DNA from: an uncultured beta proteobacterium | GTDB taxonomy: Bacteria > Pseudomonadota > Gammaproteobacteria > Burkholderiales > SG8-39 | Reading direction: 5' to 3' | DNA: 36,502 nucleotides | Assembly (NCBI GenBank): GCA_903859155.1 | Contig: CAIOLO010000101.1 | Coordinates: 1 to 36,502, forward strand | In this document: positions 1 through 7,893 of the stretch, in pieces | How the letters are laid out: each line of letters begins with the position of its first letter | Numbering within the stretch: the stretch's first letter is position 1 | Notes under the pieces: model-generated | Databases searched by the model: none | Told to the model about the DNA's origin: nothing | Seen by the model: the letters and a program-made list of their open reading frames with translations, nothing else | Made by a program: the position numbers and the translations under genes

Positions 1-206
1 CCGCCGGCACCGCCGACATTCTCGACAATGACCGTCTGCTTGAGCAGCTTGCCCCAGGCGACGCCCAGATTGCGACCCAGCGTGTCGGTGGGACCGCCGG
101 CGGCGAAGGGGATGATCATGGTGACCGGCTTGGTCGGATAGCTCTGGGCAAACAATACCGCGGGAAACATGCCAAAGACCAATGCAAACAACTTCTGGAA
201 GCACAT
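1..206 (-). CDS. TctC/Bug-family tricarboxylate-binding periplasmic protein (5' part only)
   Basis: Only the first 68 residues are in the window; the gene runs off the left edge. The start is ATG at 206 with a good ribosome site (GAAAGGAG, about 6 bases upstream). Residues 1-20 form a short signal peptide (hydrophobic core LFALVFGMFPAVLF, then AQS). The mature start, YPTKPVTMIIPFAAGGPTDT, is the hallmark N-terminus of the Bug/TctC family, extracytoplasmic solute receptors of tripartite tricarboxylate transporters. Family members bind carboxylates, amides or similar small anions in the periplasm; the ligand cannot be told from this fragment. Betaproteobacteria carry many orphan copies without TctAB, and no TctA or TctB is visible here. 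It lies downstream of the two-component genes on the same strand, but 442 bases away, so co-transcription is uncertain. Confidence 0.9.
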   Translation of the reverse strand, partial: MCFQKLFALVFGMFPAVLFAQSYPTKPVTMIIPFAAGGPTDTLGRNLGVAWGKLLKQTVIVENVGGAG

Positions 207-329
207 GGCGCTCTCCTTTCAGTAGCCAGGGTAAATACCGATTACCAGCGTATTGCTACCTACACTACTACAATCGTTTTGACTTGTCCGCCCTCGGGCG
301 ATCCTCAAGCGATCGAAAGTCGCGATGAG

Positions 330-343
330 TTGACCTGGATCAA
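330..343. promoter_or_regulatory. FNR/Anr-like palindrome
   Basis: TTGACCTGGATCAA matches the FNR/Anr/CRP-superfamily consensus TTGAT-N4-ATCAA at 9 of 10 defined positions. It lies 124 bases upstream of the TctC/Bug start on the opposite reading direction. No good -10 hexamer sits at the class II distance on either side, so it may act from a class I position, as a repressor site, or by chance. Confidence 0.45.
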
Positions 344-484
344 ACTGCAAACCCCTAAATTATGAGTGGTCATTCAAGGCGCTCATCAGAAAGCCCCTCA
401 TGCTGACATTTGTACTGAATCATGGCGGTTGGGGCCGCCTGCCGAGCCAATTAATCGGCCGGCATTTCACGCGGGCATCCGCGT

Positions 485-498
485 TTGACGCAGATCAT
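485..498. promoter_or_regulatory. Second, weaker FNR/Anr-like palindrome
   Basis: TTGACGCAGATCAT matches TTGAT-N4-ATCAA at 8 of 10 defined positions. It is 142 bases from the stronger box in the same intergenic region. Alone it would be weak evidence; the pairing makes it worth recording. Confidence 0.25.
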
Positions 499-648
499 TG
501 AGCAACTCGAATTTGGCGCACATGACGGCGTTTGCGCGGGCATCTGAATTCAGCGAATACCCGGAAAGAATACTGGCGTAAAGCGCCGCCCTGAGTCACT
601 GCAAACTGAAAAGACCGCAGGAAACAACGCCATTTTTGGAGCCTGTGC

Positions 649-2016
649 CTAGCTTTCGTCCTGAAGCCTGCGCCAGATGGTCGAGGGGGAAATATCCAGT
701 ATTTCCGCGGCCTTGGCTTTGTTGCCTGCGCAGGCTTCAAGGACCGCACGAATATGCGCCAGCTCGACCGAATGCAGGCTGCGGAAATCAGTGGACGCCG
801 CCATGGCGATCGCAGGAGATTTTTCCCGCAGCCCGGGCGGCAGGAAGCTGGTGCGTATCAACTCGCCGGGGCTGGCGAAAATCAATGCCCTCTCGACCGC
901 ATTTCTGAGCTCCCGGACGTTCCCAGGCCAGTCGTGGCTTTGCAGAATGCGGGCAGCTTCTTCCGAAAAATCTGTCGCCGGTTTCTTCATCTCGTGGCAG
1001 AACGCGCGGAGAAAATGACGGGCGAACGGAAGAATATCCTCCTTGTGCTCGCGCAACGGAGGGAGCTCGATCTGCACGATATCGAGCCGGTAGAACAGGT
1101 CCTCGCGGAATCGACCGGCCTTGATCTCCTCCCTCAAGTTCTTGTTGGTCGCGGCAATCACCCTGACGTCAATACCGATTTCCTCTTCCGACCCGACCCT
1201 CCTCAGCTTGCGCTCCTCCAGCACGCGCAGAATCTTCGCCTGCATTTCCAACCGCATGTCGCCAATTTCGTCGAGGAAGAACGAACCGCCGTCGGCCTGC
1301 TCGAAACTGCCGCGCTTTGCGAACAGCGCCCCGGTAAATGCCCCCCGCACGTGCCCGAACAGCTCGCTCTCCAGCAGATCGGTGGGAATCGCCGAGCAAT
1401 TCACCGTCACGAACGGCGCCTCGGCGCGCTTGCCGCCAAAATGGATGAGGCGGGCGACGACCTCCTTGCCGCTGCCGCTCTCCCCTGTCAGGAGCACCGA
1501 TGAGTCGGTCTCCGCCACCCTGCCGACAAGCTCGAACAGGCGCTGCATGACCTGACTGGTGCCGCGCACCACGTTCTTGACATGCGCCTGCCCGAGCTCG
1601 GTCTTCAGGTAGAGATTCTGCTCGATCAGGCGCTGGCGCTCAAAAGCGCGCTCAACCATGAGGCGGAGCTGGGCGGGCGAAAACGGCTTGGGAATATATT
1701 CCTGCGCACCCTTTCTCACCGCATCGACTGCAGATTCGATGGAAGCATGGCCGGTGATCATCAGGACCAGGACATTCGGATCGTGCTCCTTGATCCGCTC
1801 GAGCAGCAACATCCCGTCCATTTCAGGCATCTTGATATCGCAGATCACCATGTCAGGGGCCGTCGTATGGACCGCCTCCAGTGCCTGACGCGCGCTCTGC
1901 GTGGTTTCGACGCGATAGCCGGTCCGCTCCAGCGCACGTTTTACCGCGTCGCAGATGTGTTCTTCGTCATCGACGACGAGTATTTTCTTTCCAGGAACCT
2001 GCTCTGCTTCTTCCAT
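649..2016 (-). CDS. Sigma-54-dependent response regulator (REC-AAA+-Fis HTH, NtrC/ZraR type)
   Basis: A 455-residue cytoplasmic transcription activator with the full NtrC layout. The receiver domain (about 10-125) has the acidic pair D16/D17, phospho-acceptor D60 (VICDIKMPEMDG) and K110 (PKPF). The AAA+ domain (about 150-385) has Walker A GESGSGKE at 178-185, the sigma-54 contact loop GAFTGA at 225-230 and Walker B FFLDE at 246-250. A Fis-type helix-turn-helix (ILDISPSTIWRRLQ) ends the protein. It is expected to activate RpoN promoters when phosphorylated by the kinase encoded just upstream. The chosen ATG at 2016 lies one base after the kinase stop (TGAAATG), which suggests translational coupling. 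In-frame ATGs at 2025 and 2046 are alternatives; none has a strong ribosome site. Target genes are unknown; no sigma-54 promoter was recognised nearby. Confidence 0.93.
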   Translation of the reverse strand: MEEAEQVPGKKILVVDDEEHICDAVKRALERTGYRVETTQSARQALEAVHTTAPDMVICDIKMPEMDGMLLLERIKEHDPNVLVLMITGHASIESAVDAVRKGAQEYIPKPFSPAQLRLMVERAFERQRLIEQNLYLKTELGQAHVKNVVRGTSQVMQRLFELVGRVAETDSSVLLTGESGSGKEVVARLIHFGGKRAEAPFVTVNCSAIPTDLLESELFGHVRGAFTGALFAKRGSFEQADGGSFFLDEIGDMRLEMQAKILRVLEERKLRRVGSEEEIGIDVRVIAATNKNLREEIKAGRFREDLFYRLDIVQIELPPLREHKEDILPFARHFLRAFCHEMKKPATDFSEEAARILQSHDWPGNVRELRNAVERALIFASPGELIRTSFLPPGLREKSPAIAMAASTDFRSLHSVELAHIRAVLEACAGNKAKAAEILDISPSTIWRRLQDES

Positions 2017-2017
2017 T

Positions 2018-3616
2018 TCACCCATCTCGCCGGTGGCGCACCACATCGCTCCCGGCGGGCGCGACGGTCAGCGGCAACTGGAGGACGATCCGCGTACCGG
2101 AGACCTCGGAATCTGCGCCTCCGGATGCGTCGTCCGCCATGTTCTCCACCGCCACGCGCCCGCCATGGGCTTCCATGATCCTGTAGACAATCGAAAGTCC
2201 GAGGCCCGTTCCGCGCGCCTTGGTGGTGAAGAACGGATCGAATATGCGGTCGCGTATCGCCTCGGGTATGCCCGGGCCGGAATCCTGCACCGACATCTCG
2301 GCATAACCCTCCCGAAGCGTGGTGACAACCTTCAACTTACCCCCTTGCGGCATGGCCTGTACTGCGTTCACCAGAACATTTCCGAACACCTGCTCCATCC
2401 GCACCGCGTCGCAGGGAACCGGGGGCATCGCGCCTGACAGTTCCTGAACCATCGTGACCCCCTGCAGGCTGACGCTTCGCTCGAGCGCGCCGAGCGCTGC
2501 GCGAACCAGCGCGTTCAGATCGGCAAGTTCAACGTCCAGATCATGGCGCCGGGAAAAATCGCGCAGATCGTCGATTATAAGCTTGCAGCGAACCGCATCG
2601 TCGCTGATGCGCTGCAGTTCCGCCCGCAGCGCGGCCTGGTCGCCGACGTCTTCAATGAGCAGATTGACATTCATCAGAATGCTGGTGAGAGGATTGTTCA
2701 ATTCGTGGCCGACACCCGCGGCCAGCAGGCCGATCGACGCAAGCTTCTCCGACTGGATCACGGACACCTGGGCGTGCTTGAGGGCGACAGTCCTCGCCTC
2801 CATGATGCGCTCCATGTTTTCCCTGTGATCCTGGATCTCCTGCGCCATCGCGTTAAAGGATTCGGCCAGTTGGCCGATTTCGTCCCTTTGCGCCACCGCC
2901 ACGCGATATCCCAGATCGCCCTGCATGATCATGCGCGTCCCGGTCAGCAGCGCGCCGACGTGATTCAGCAACCGCTGCGCCAGCAACCATGCGATGGCGG
3001 CTGCCAGGGCGAGAACCAGCATCGCCGTGAGCAGAATCAGGCCGGTGGCGTCCCGGCCCACCTCCTGGGACCTTTGCTGGTGAAAATTCACCTGCAGCAG
3101 CAGCGCCTTTGTCATGCGCGCAAGGCGCAGACTCGCCTCGTGGCTATGCACGTTGATCTGGTGGAGGACCCCCGCCTTTCCCCGGTCGGTCGGCGGACCG
3201 GGGGCGGCAAACACGATCGCAGCTTGATCCTTTATTCCCCGGATATAGGGAGCCAGGCTCTCGGCCATCGCGCTGTGTTGCATGGAACTGCCATGGCATG
3301 TGGAATTGCCGCAGGCATTCAATCGATCATCAACATCCTGGATTGCCGCCTGGTAGCTCAGGTTCTGCCCCGCGCCGCCGAGGTTGAGATAGGCGCTGAG
3401 CACGGTCTCCGTCTCCTCGATCGCCGTTCCCAGGCCCTGCACCGCCTCCAGCGAGCGGCTGATCTCCTGGAGGTCGCTGTTGACCTTGGTCAGATCCCAC
3501 AGCGCGTAAAGACCGATGGTCGCCACGGTCGCGAGCGACGGGATGGTGACCAGAAAAAACGCAAAGATAAGTTTAGCCGGTAAGGAAAAACCCGACATAA
3601 AAGCGCGTAAGGCCAA
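2018..3616 (-). CDS. Membrane sensor histidine kinase with CX4CH motif in its periplasmic domain
   Basis: A 532-residue inner-membrane kinase pairing with the adjacent sigma-54 regulator. It has a first membrane helix (about 14-38), a periplasmic region (about 39-190), a second helix (about 191-214), a HAMP domain (about 215-265), a HisKA domain with H304 in [12 protein letters not shown], and a HATPase domain with the N box ([10 protein letters not shown]), G1 (DSGPGIP), F box (FDPFFTTK) and G2 (GTGLGLSI). The kinase core resembles the NtrB/ZraS group. The periplasmic part holds C102-GNST-C107-H108, a CX4CH arrangement known as a variant heme c attachment site, followed by several His residues (114, 152, 157, 159). 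Heme binding is an inference. The start is TTG at 3616, chosen because AAGGA lies 5 bases upstream; the in-frame ATG at 3598 has no ribosome site. Confidence 0.92.
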   Translation of the reverse strand: MALRAFMSGFSLPAKLIFAFFLVTIPSLATVATIGLYALWDLTKVNSDLQEISRSLEAVQGLGTAIEETETVLSAYLNLGGAGQNLSYQAAIQDVDDRLNACGNSTCHGSSMQHSAMAESLAPYIRGIKDQAAIVFAAPGPPTDRGKAGVLHQINVHSHEASLRLARMTKALLLQVNFHQQRSQEVGRDATGLILLTAMLVLALAAAIAWLLAQRLLNHVGALLTGTRMIMQGDLGYRVAVAQRDEIGQLAESFNAMAQEIQDHRENMERIMEARTVALKHAQVSVIQSEKLASIGLLAAGVGHELNNPLTSILMNVNLLIEDVGDQAALRAELQRISDDAVRCKLIIDDLRDFSRRHDLDVELADLNALVRAALGALERSVSLQGVTMVQELSGAMPPVPCDAVRMEQVFGNVLVNAVQAMPQGGKLKVVTTLREGYAEMSVQDSGPGIPEAIRDRIFDPFFTTKARGTGLGLSIVYRIMEAHGGRVAVENMADDASGGADSEVSGTRIVLQLPLTVAPAGSDVVRHRRDG

Positions 3617-4053
3617 ATTAGTCCTTCCAGCGGCGTCTCAGGAGAGTTGCCGGCCAGCGGCACGTCGCTCTCACCATCGGCAGGGTAGTCCCCGTTGCGT
3701 CCGGGGCGGAGTGTCACGTTGCATGATTTCCGGCGTCTGCGCCGAATTATCCCGCTTTCCCAACGTTTGAGGAGGCCGGAATTGTTCTCTCGCTCGGATC
3801 GGTGTTTTAACCTTGGGCATCCGGCAAATTTTGCTGCTGCCACCTTTTTGGTCGAATCTGACACGGCAAAGTCCGATCAACGCATTGGAACGCTTCCTGG
3901 CATGCGTCCTGGGGGCGACATCGATCGGGACTAAAACAATGTCTTTGCGTAGCTTATGAACTGCCACAGCCGCCTCGGGGCGATTTCGCAAGATCCGTGA
4001 TCGAGTAGGACATTCCGAATAATTGCCGTGACGGTTGCAGAAACCGATCGAAG
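3617..4053. other. 437-base region upstream of the histidine kinase, no gene supported
   Basis: The longest open frames here (both strands, up to 128 codons) have no family signature, are rich in Arg/Pro/Cys in a way typical of non-coding GC-rich frames, and lack ribosome sites. The region should carry the promoter of the minus-strand kinase-regulator operon. A small inverted repeat CGGCG-TCTG-CGCCG sits at 3731-3744. No clear sigma-70 or sigma-54 promoter was identified. Confidence 0.5.
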
Positions 4054-4485
4054 TCAAGAGCAGATCACGAACCGTTGTCGAAAGTTCTCCGGGACGAGAA
4101 CCGCTTTGCGCGTCGCGTAGTCGAAAAAGACGATGCCGGTCTTGCCTCGCGCCACCTCTCTACCGGAGCTCTTTTCCGTCATCCGCCATGGCAGGTCACA
4201 GCCTTTGCTGGTGAAATCCCCAGCAGTCATTTCCACCAGCATGGTCTGGCCGATATGGGCTTCGCTCCGGTACTGGACAGCCGCATCGGCGATTACGATG
4301 CCAATGCCCTCGCTGTCCAGGTTGCTCTGGCCTATCGACTCGAAGAATCGCCGACGCGCTTCGGAAACCACCGCGAGCAACATCGCATTGTCAAGATGCC
4401 CCCGGTAGTTGATGTGCTCCTGATGCAACGCAATCCCGGTGGAAAATGCGAACTGACCTGGAAGAGCAATGTCGATGCGAGCCAT
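4054..4485 (-). CDS. Hotdog-fold acyl-CoA thioesterase family protein
   Basis: A 143-residue protein of the 4-hydroxybenzoyl-CoA thioesterase/YbgC-like hotdog group. The N-terminal motif HINYRGHLDNAMLL, followed by a long helix (SEARRRFFESIG), is the characteristic active-site loop and central helix; the Asp in HLDN fits the expected catalytic position. Later strands (IGIVIADAAVQYRSEAHIG, MLVEMTAGDFTSKGCDLPW) complete one hotdog unit, so a homotetramer is likely. It would hydrolyse acyl-CoA thioesters in the cytoplasm; the substrate cannot be read from sequence. The start at 4485 (MARIDIALP) gives the normal length, with AGGA close upstream. A GTG at 4566 would add 27 residues of poor quality and has no ribosome site. 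It stands alone, downstream of a tRNA gene on the same strand. Confidence 0.8.
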   Translation of the reverse strand: MARIDIALPGQFAFSTGIALHQEHINYRGHLDNAMLLAVVSEARRRFFESIGQSNLDSEGIGIVIADAAVQYRSEAHIGQTMLVEMTAGDFTSKGCDLPWRMTEKSSGREVARGKTGIVFFDYATRKAVLVPENFRQRFVICS

Positions 4486-4612
4486 AGTCCTGGATGAAAT
4501 CCGCGACCGCGCCAAGGAGTCTCCGTGACGCGGTGGAGAAGCTATCTGTGTCCCGATTTCATACACAGTGCGCTAAAGCAGACGAAGGGAAAGCCATAAA
4601 TCATTGAAAATC

Positions 4613-4689
4613 TGGCGCGCCCGAGACGATTCGAACGTCCGACCCCTGCCTTCGGAGGGCAGTACTCTATCCAGCTGAGCTACGGGCGC
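4613..4689 (-). tRNA. tRNA-Arg (anticodon CCG)
   Basis: A 77-base cloverleaf on the minus strand. The acceptor stem GCGCCCG pairs with CGGGCGC, discriminator G, and CCA is encoded (4613-4615). The D arm contains AGCTCAGCTGGATAGAGT. The anticodon stem CTGCC/GGCAG encloses loop CTCCGAA with anticodon CCG, reading the Arg codon CGG. The T arm has GTTCGAATC. All expected invariant positions are present. No integrase or direct repeat of the 3' end was seen nearby, so there is no sign that this tRNA has served as an integration site. Confidence 0.97.
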
Positions 4690-4851
4690 GTGGCCGCGAA
4701 GTCTACGTTTTTTCGAGGACAGAGTCCATCCGCACAGAGATCGCAGGCCGCGTGTGCGCCGCGCGGGAGCGCGGATGAATTCGCGGCCGAAAGGGCATAA
4801 TCGGCACGTTTCTGACCCCGATTCCCAGCAGCAGCGGCAGCCTTGGGCAAC

Positions 4852-5010
4852 ATGACAAATCCGGAATTCCCAGCCACGCCCGAACGCACCGCCATGCTCA
4901 TCGCCGGCGCCGAGCCGACGGGCCTTGCCCTGGCCTGCGAACCGTACCGGCCTGGTGATGCCGACCCTGCGGACGCCGCTGCCGTCATGCGCGCCGTTCG
5001 GGGTGCATGA
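4852..5010 (+). CDS. Possible small protein (52 aa) upstream of the E1 alpha gene
   Basis: An open frame from ATG 4852 to TGA 5010 encodes 52 residues rich in Ala, Pro, Glu and Asp. Codon use is GC-rich at the third position, like the real genes around it. It ends 38 bases before the E1 alpha start and overlaps an in-frame upstream ATG of E1 alpha (5007) in an ATGA arrangement. There is no clear ribosome site and no family I recognise. It could be a small leader protein, the remnant of a larger gene, or chance. Confidence 0.25.
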   Translation: MTNPEFPATPERTAMLIAGAEPTGLALACEPYRPGDADPADAAAVMRAVRGA

Positions 5011-5048
5011 AACAGCAGCAACCGGACGAAACTGGACAAGGAGATGAG

Positions 5049-6077
5049 ATGATGGCCAAACAATCCCTGAACAAGGCGGCATGCGTGCGCGTACTCGAGC
5101 GCATGCTGGTAATCCGCCGCTTCGAGGAAGCGCTGGTGGAGATGTCCGGCCAGAAACTGTTCAAGTCGCACTACCATTTGTACATCGGCCAGGAAGCCAC
5201 TGCGGCGACCGTGGTGGAATCGCTGCGCAGCGACGACAAGCTGGTCACCACCCACCGAAATCACGGACACGTGCTGGCGCGCGGCGCCGACCCCGGCGCG
5301 GCCTTCGCCGAAATTCTCGGGCGCGCCACGGGCCTCAACGGCGGGCGTGGCGGCACTTTGCACATGAGCGCTCCGGAGCTGGGATTTCTGGCGACATCTT
5401 CAGTAGTCGGCGGTTGCATTGGCCTGGCGCTGGGGGGCGCTTTCGCGCAGCAGCGGCGCGGCAGGGGCGGCGTGTCTGTGGCTTTTTTTGGCGACGGCTC
5501 ACTGGAGGAGGGGATTTCCTTCGAGTCCATGAACATTGCCGCCTTGTGGAAGCTGCCTGCGGTGTTTCTTTGCGAGAACAATGGTGCGGGGGCGACCGGT
5601 TCTGCCAAGGGCGGGTTTCCTTCCTCGCTGATTGCGGCGCCCCGTCTGGCCGGCATTGCCGAATCCCTGGCGATTGCAAGCAGCCAGATCGATGGCCGCG
5701 ATGTCGATGCGGTGCATCGGGCGGTATCCAGAGGCGTGGCGAGTTGCCGCGCGGGCAGGGGCCCGGTTTTCATCGAGTGCATTACCGAACGCTGGGAAGG
5801 CAGCAAACCCATGTGGCCGGAACTCTCCACCGGCATCACCGATGTGGCGCTGGCCTGGGAATCTGAGCGCATGCCAAAGAAATACCGCGACTGGCATGTC
5901 CATCAGGATCCGATACTTCTTCATATCCGCAAGCTGCTGCGAAAAAAACTCATTTCACGCGCTGCCGTGCTGCAACTGGACAGAAAGGTCATTGCGCGCA
6001 ATGCCGCAGCACGGCAATTCGCCATCGCAAGCCCGATGCCGCGCGGCAAAACCGCGCTCGACAGCGTCTACGCGTGA
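5049..6077 (+). CDS. Thiamine-diphosphate-dependent dehydrogenase E1 component, alpha subunit (PDH/acetoin dehydrogenase type)
   Basis: A 342-residue alpha subunit of a heterotetrameric E1 enzyme, which would decarboxylate a 2-oxo acid or cleave acetoin with thiamine diphosphate. The thiamine-binding signature is clear: GDGSLEEG at 148-155 and the closing ENN at 176-178 (GDG-X26-NN). HYHLYIGQEA (41-50), THRNHGH (68-74) and GGRGGTLHM (98-106) are also family hallmarks. The usual aromatic residue after ENNG is Ala here. The start at 5049 is chosen because AAGGAG lies 5 bases upstream; the ATG at 5007 has no ribosome site. The beta subunit follows 3 bases after the stop. No E2 lipoyl transferase or E3 is present in the window, so the physiological partner and substrate are open. 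Confidence 0.88.
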   Translation: MMAKQSLNKAACVRVLERMLVIRRFEEALVEMSGQKLFKSHYHLYIGQEATAATVVESLRSDDKLVTTHRNHGHVLARGADPGAAFAEILGRATGLNGGRGGTLHMSAPELGFLATSSVVGGCIGLALGGAFAQQRRGRGGVSVAFFGDGSLEEGISFESMNIAALWKLPAVFLCENNGAGATGSAKGGFPSSLIAAPRLAGIAESLAIASSQIDGRDVDAVHRAVSRGVASCRAGRGPVFIECITERWEGSKPMWPELSTGITDVALAWESERMPKKYRDWHVHQDPILLHIRKLLRKKLISRAAVLQLDRKVIARNAAARQFAIASPMPRGKTALDSVYA

Positions 6078-6080
6078 AAG

Positions 6081-7061
6081 ATGAAACCCATGAGAAAAAT
6101 CACCTACTCACAAGCCTTCGTCGAGGGTCTCGACTATTGCATGCGCAAACTGCCCAATTTCTCGCTGCTGGGAAACGAAGTGATGGGACTGGGGCCGCAG
6201 CGCGTGCACCTGGAAACAATCTGGCGGAACTACCCTGAACGGGTCAATTTTCCGCCCACCTCGGAGGCTGCGTTTTCCGCACTGGCCGCCGGCGCGGCCA
6301 TGAGCGGCGAACATGTTTTCTGCCATCTGGGCGCGGCGAGCTTTTCGTTTCTGTCTATGACCTCCATCGCCAACGAAGCGGCAACCGCTCATTACGCCTC
6401 GGGGGGGAAGATCAAAGTGCCGGTGGTGTTCCACATGCTGCACGGGCTGCGCATCGGCGGGGGCACCCAGCACAGCATGAGCCCGCAGTCGATGTACTGG
6501 AACGTGCCCGGACTGCAGATCGTGCTGCCCTCCTGCGCGCGCGATGCCAAGGGCCTGGTTGCGACCGCGTGCCTATCCGACAACCCGACGGTGATGTTCA
6601 CGCACGACCTGCTGATAGGCATGGAGGGCGAGGTGCCGGAGGCGGACTACGAGATTCCCTTCGGCAAGGCCGACATCAAGCGCCGCGGGAAAGACGTCAC
6701 CCTGGTCGCGACCTCCTACATGGTGCAGGTTTCACTGGCCGCGGCGGAAATACTGGCCGCCGAAGGCATTGACGTCGAGGTGCTGGATCCGCGCACGCTG
6801 GTGCCGTTTGACAAGAAAGCGCTGATCAAATCGGTGGCAAAAACCGGAAGACTGGTGGTGGCCGACGAATCACACCTGAGTTGCGGTGTGACCGCGGAGA
6901 TCGCCGCCATCGTGGCCGAGGAGGCGTTCCATCACCTCAAGGCGCCGATCCTGCGCGTGGCGCGCCCGGATGTGCCGACGCCGTTTTCGCGGCCGCTGGA
7001 GGATTTCGTCACGCCCACGGCCGACAAGATCGCCGCCGCGGTGCGGCGCGTCATGGGCTGA
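6081..7061 (+). CDS. Thiamine-diphosphate-dependent dehydrogenase E1 component, beta subunit
   Basis: A 326-residue beta subunit, the partner of the preceding alpha gene (3-base gap, surely one operon). The Glu that contacts the thiamine aminopyrimidine is E62 in PPTSEAAFSALAAG, and the conserved His is H131 in GGGTQHSMSPQSMYW. PGLQIVLPSCARDAKGL and the C-terminal transketolase domain (VEVLDPRTLVPFD, VVADESH) are standard. The N-terminal motif normally reading LGEDVG is LGNEVMGLG, so the family's usual Glu-Asp pair is altered, and the segment normally with RGPxG before the His is HMLHGLRIGG. This places the pair outside the classical PDH and branched-chain groups. In-frame ATG 6090 is an alternative start. 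Confidence 0.87.
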   Translation: MKPMRKITYSQAFVEGLDYCMRKLPNFSLLGNEVMGLGPQRVHLETIWRNYPERVNFPPTSEAAFSALAAGAAMSGEHVFCHLGAASFSFLSMTSIANEAATAHYASGGKIKVPVVFHMLHGLRIGGGTQHSMSPQSMYWNVPGLQIVLPSCARDAKGLVATACLSDNPTVMFTHDLLIGMEGEVPEADYEIPFGKADIKRRGKDVTLVATSYMVQVSLAAAEILAAEGIDVEVLDPRTLVPFDKKALIKSVAKTGRLVVADESHLSCGVTAEIAAIVAEEAFHHLKAPILRVARPDVPTPFSRPLEDFVTPTADKIAAAVRRVMG

Positions 7062-7368
7062 AGTCGAAACTGTAAAACATTAACTTTAATTTAAATAATT
7101 GCAGAATCGACGTATGTTTCCAGCCAATCGTGTTGTCAAATTATATAACTTTCACACTTTATTTTTCATACCCTCGTCGGGCGGCAGCACCTGCGGAACG
7201 CCACCGTTCCTGGCGCGGAACGCGCGGCCCCGGATCCCCGCCGTGAGCGTCGGATCGGCCAGAGTCAGCCGGTGATTGGCGGGCGCCGCGGGGCGCCCCG
7301 CCCGATTATCCGGGCCCCGGAATGCAGCTATAATTCCTGCCCGTCGTTATAACTGCCCGGGCACTTCC
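7062..7368. other. Intergenic region with AT-rich island and GC-rich hairpin
   Basis: No coding sequence is supported. About 7071-7170 is strikingly AT-rich (roughly 30% GC against above 60% around it), containing runs such as TTAACTTTAATTTAAATAATT. From 7278 to 7303 there is a strong GC hairpin (GGCGGG-CGCC, loop GCGG, GGCG-CCCCGCC with one bulge) just upstream of the cytochrome promoter. No terminator with a T tract was seen after the E1 beta gene. Confidence 0.6.
7306..7334 (+). promoter_or_regulatory. Sigma-70 type promoter for the cytochrome c5 gene
   Basis: A perfect -10 hexamer TATAAT (7329-7334) lies 17 bases downstream of a weak -35 TTATCC (7306-7311, 3 of 6). The expected start site, near 7341, leaves a leader of about 28 bases before ATG 7369. 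Spacing and position support it; the -35 is poor. Confidence 0.6.
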
Positions 7369-7893
7369 ATGAGCGCGACCGAATCAAGCGAACACGAATC
7401 GCCGATCAAGACCCCGCAGCAATTGATTACGCTGGTGGTGATGGCCTTTGTCGTCCCGGTCATCGGCATCGTCCTGCTGGTGCAACTGGTCATCGGCGGC
7501 ATCAATACTGATTCCACCGGCAATACCTCGGAAGCGGTTGCCGAGCGCATCAGACCGGTGGCCCAGGTGAGTGTTTCCGCGGGCGGCGGCGCCAGCGGCG
7601 TGGCAAAAACCGGCGAACAGGTTTACCAGGCAGTTTGCACGGCCTGCCATGGCACCGGCGTGGCAGGCGCGCCAAAATTTGGCGATGCTGCCGCGTGGGC
7701 CAAACTGGTTGCCGAAGACCAGAAGAAGCTGGTGGGAGATGCCATGAAGGGTATTCGCGGCATGCCTGCCAAGGGCGGCAACCCCGATCTGTCCGACTAT
7801 GAGTTCGAGCGGGCGGTGGTCTATATGGCGAACAAATCCGGCGGCAAATTCAAAGAACCTGCGGCACCCAAACCCGCAGCTGCCAAGAAATAA
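7369..7893 (+). CDS. Membrane-anchored cytochrome c5-type c-type cytochrome
   Basis: A 174-residue monoheme cytochrome. The cytoplasmic N-terminus is followed by one uncleaved membrane helix (about 20-44, LITLVVMAFVVPVIGIVLLVQL). A flexible periplasmic linker then leads to the heme domain with C90-T-A-C93-H94 (VCTACHGTGVAGAPKFGD), which is the cytochrome c5 signature. M132 in GIRGMPAKGG is the likely sixth ligand. The C-terminus ends in a Lys/Pro/Ala-rich tail. It should act as an electron carrier between membrane respiratory complexes on the periplasmic face. Start ATG 7369 is preferred over upstream in-frame starts because it follows the TATAAT promoter and begins directly before the helix; there is no good Shine-Dalgarno. 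Glutathione synthesis genes follow after a 121-base gap. Confidence 0.92.
   Translation: MSATESSEHESPIKTPQQLITLVVMAFVVPVIGIVLLVQLVIGGINTDSTGNTSEAVAERIRPVAQVSVSAGGGASGVAKTGEQVYQAVCTACHGTGVAGAPKFGDAAAWAKLVAEDQKKLVGDAMKGIRGMPAKGGNPDLSDYEFERAVVYMANKSGGKFKEPAAPKPAAAKK

Larger units (their letters stand above)
207..648. other. 442-base intergenic region between response regulator and TctC/Bug gene
   Basis: No convincing coding sequence was found on either strand; the short frames here lack family features and ribosome sites. It holds two FNR/Anr-like palindromes (330-343 and 485-498, listed separately). I looked for a sigma-54 -24/-12 element (GG-N10-GC with TGGCAC and TTGC) on both strands, because the neighbouring regulator is a sigma-54 activator, and did not find one. 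Confidence 0.6.

Noticed and set aside
207-648. Sigma-54 promoter for the TctC/Bug gene
   Set aside because: No GG-N10-GC element with acceptable TGGCAC and TTGC was found on either strand.
3671-4057. 128-codon minus-strand open frame upstream of the histidine kinase
   Set aside because: No ribosome site, no family motif, Arg/Cys/Pro-rich composition typical of spurious frames in GC-rich DNA.
4613-4689. tRNA-Arg as integration site of a mobile element
   Set aside because: No integrase and no direct repeat of the tRNA 3' end was seen in the following kilobases.
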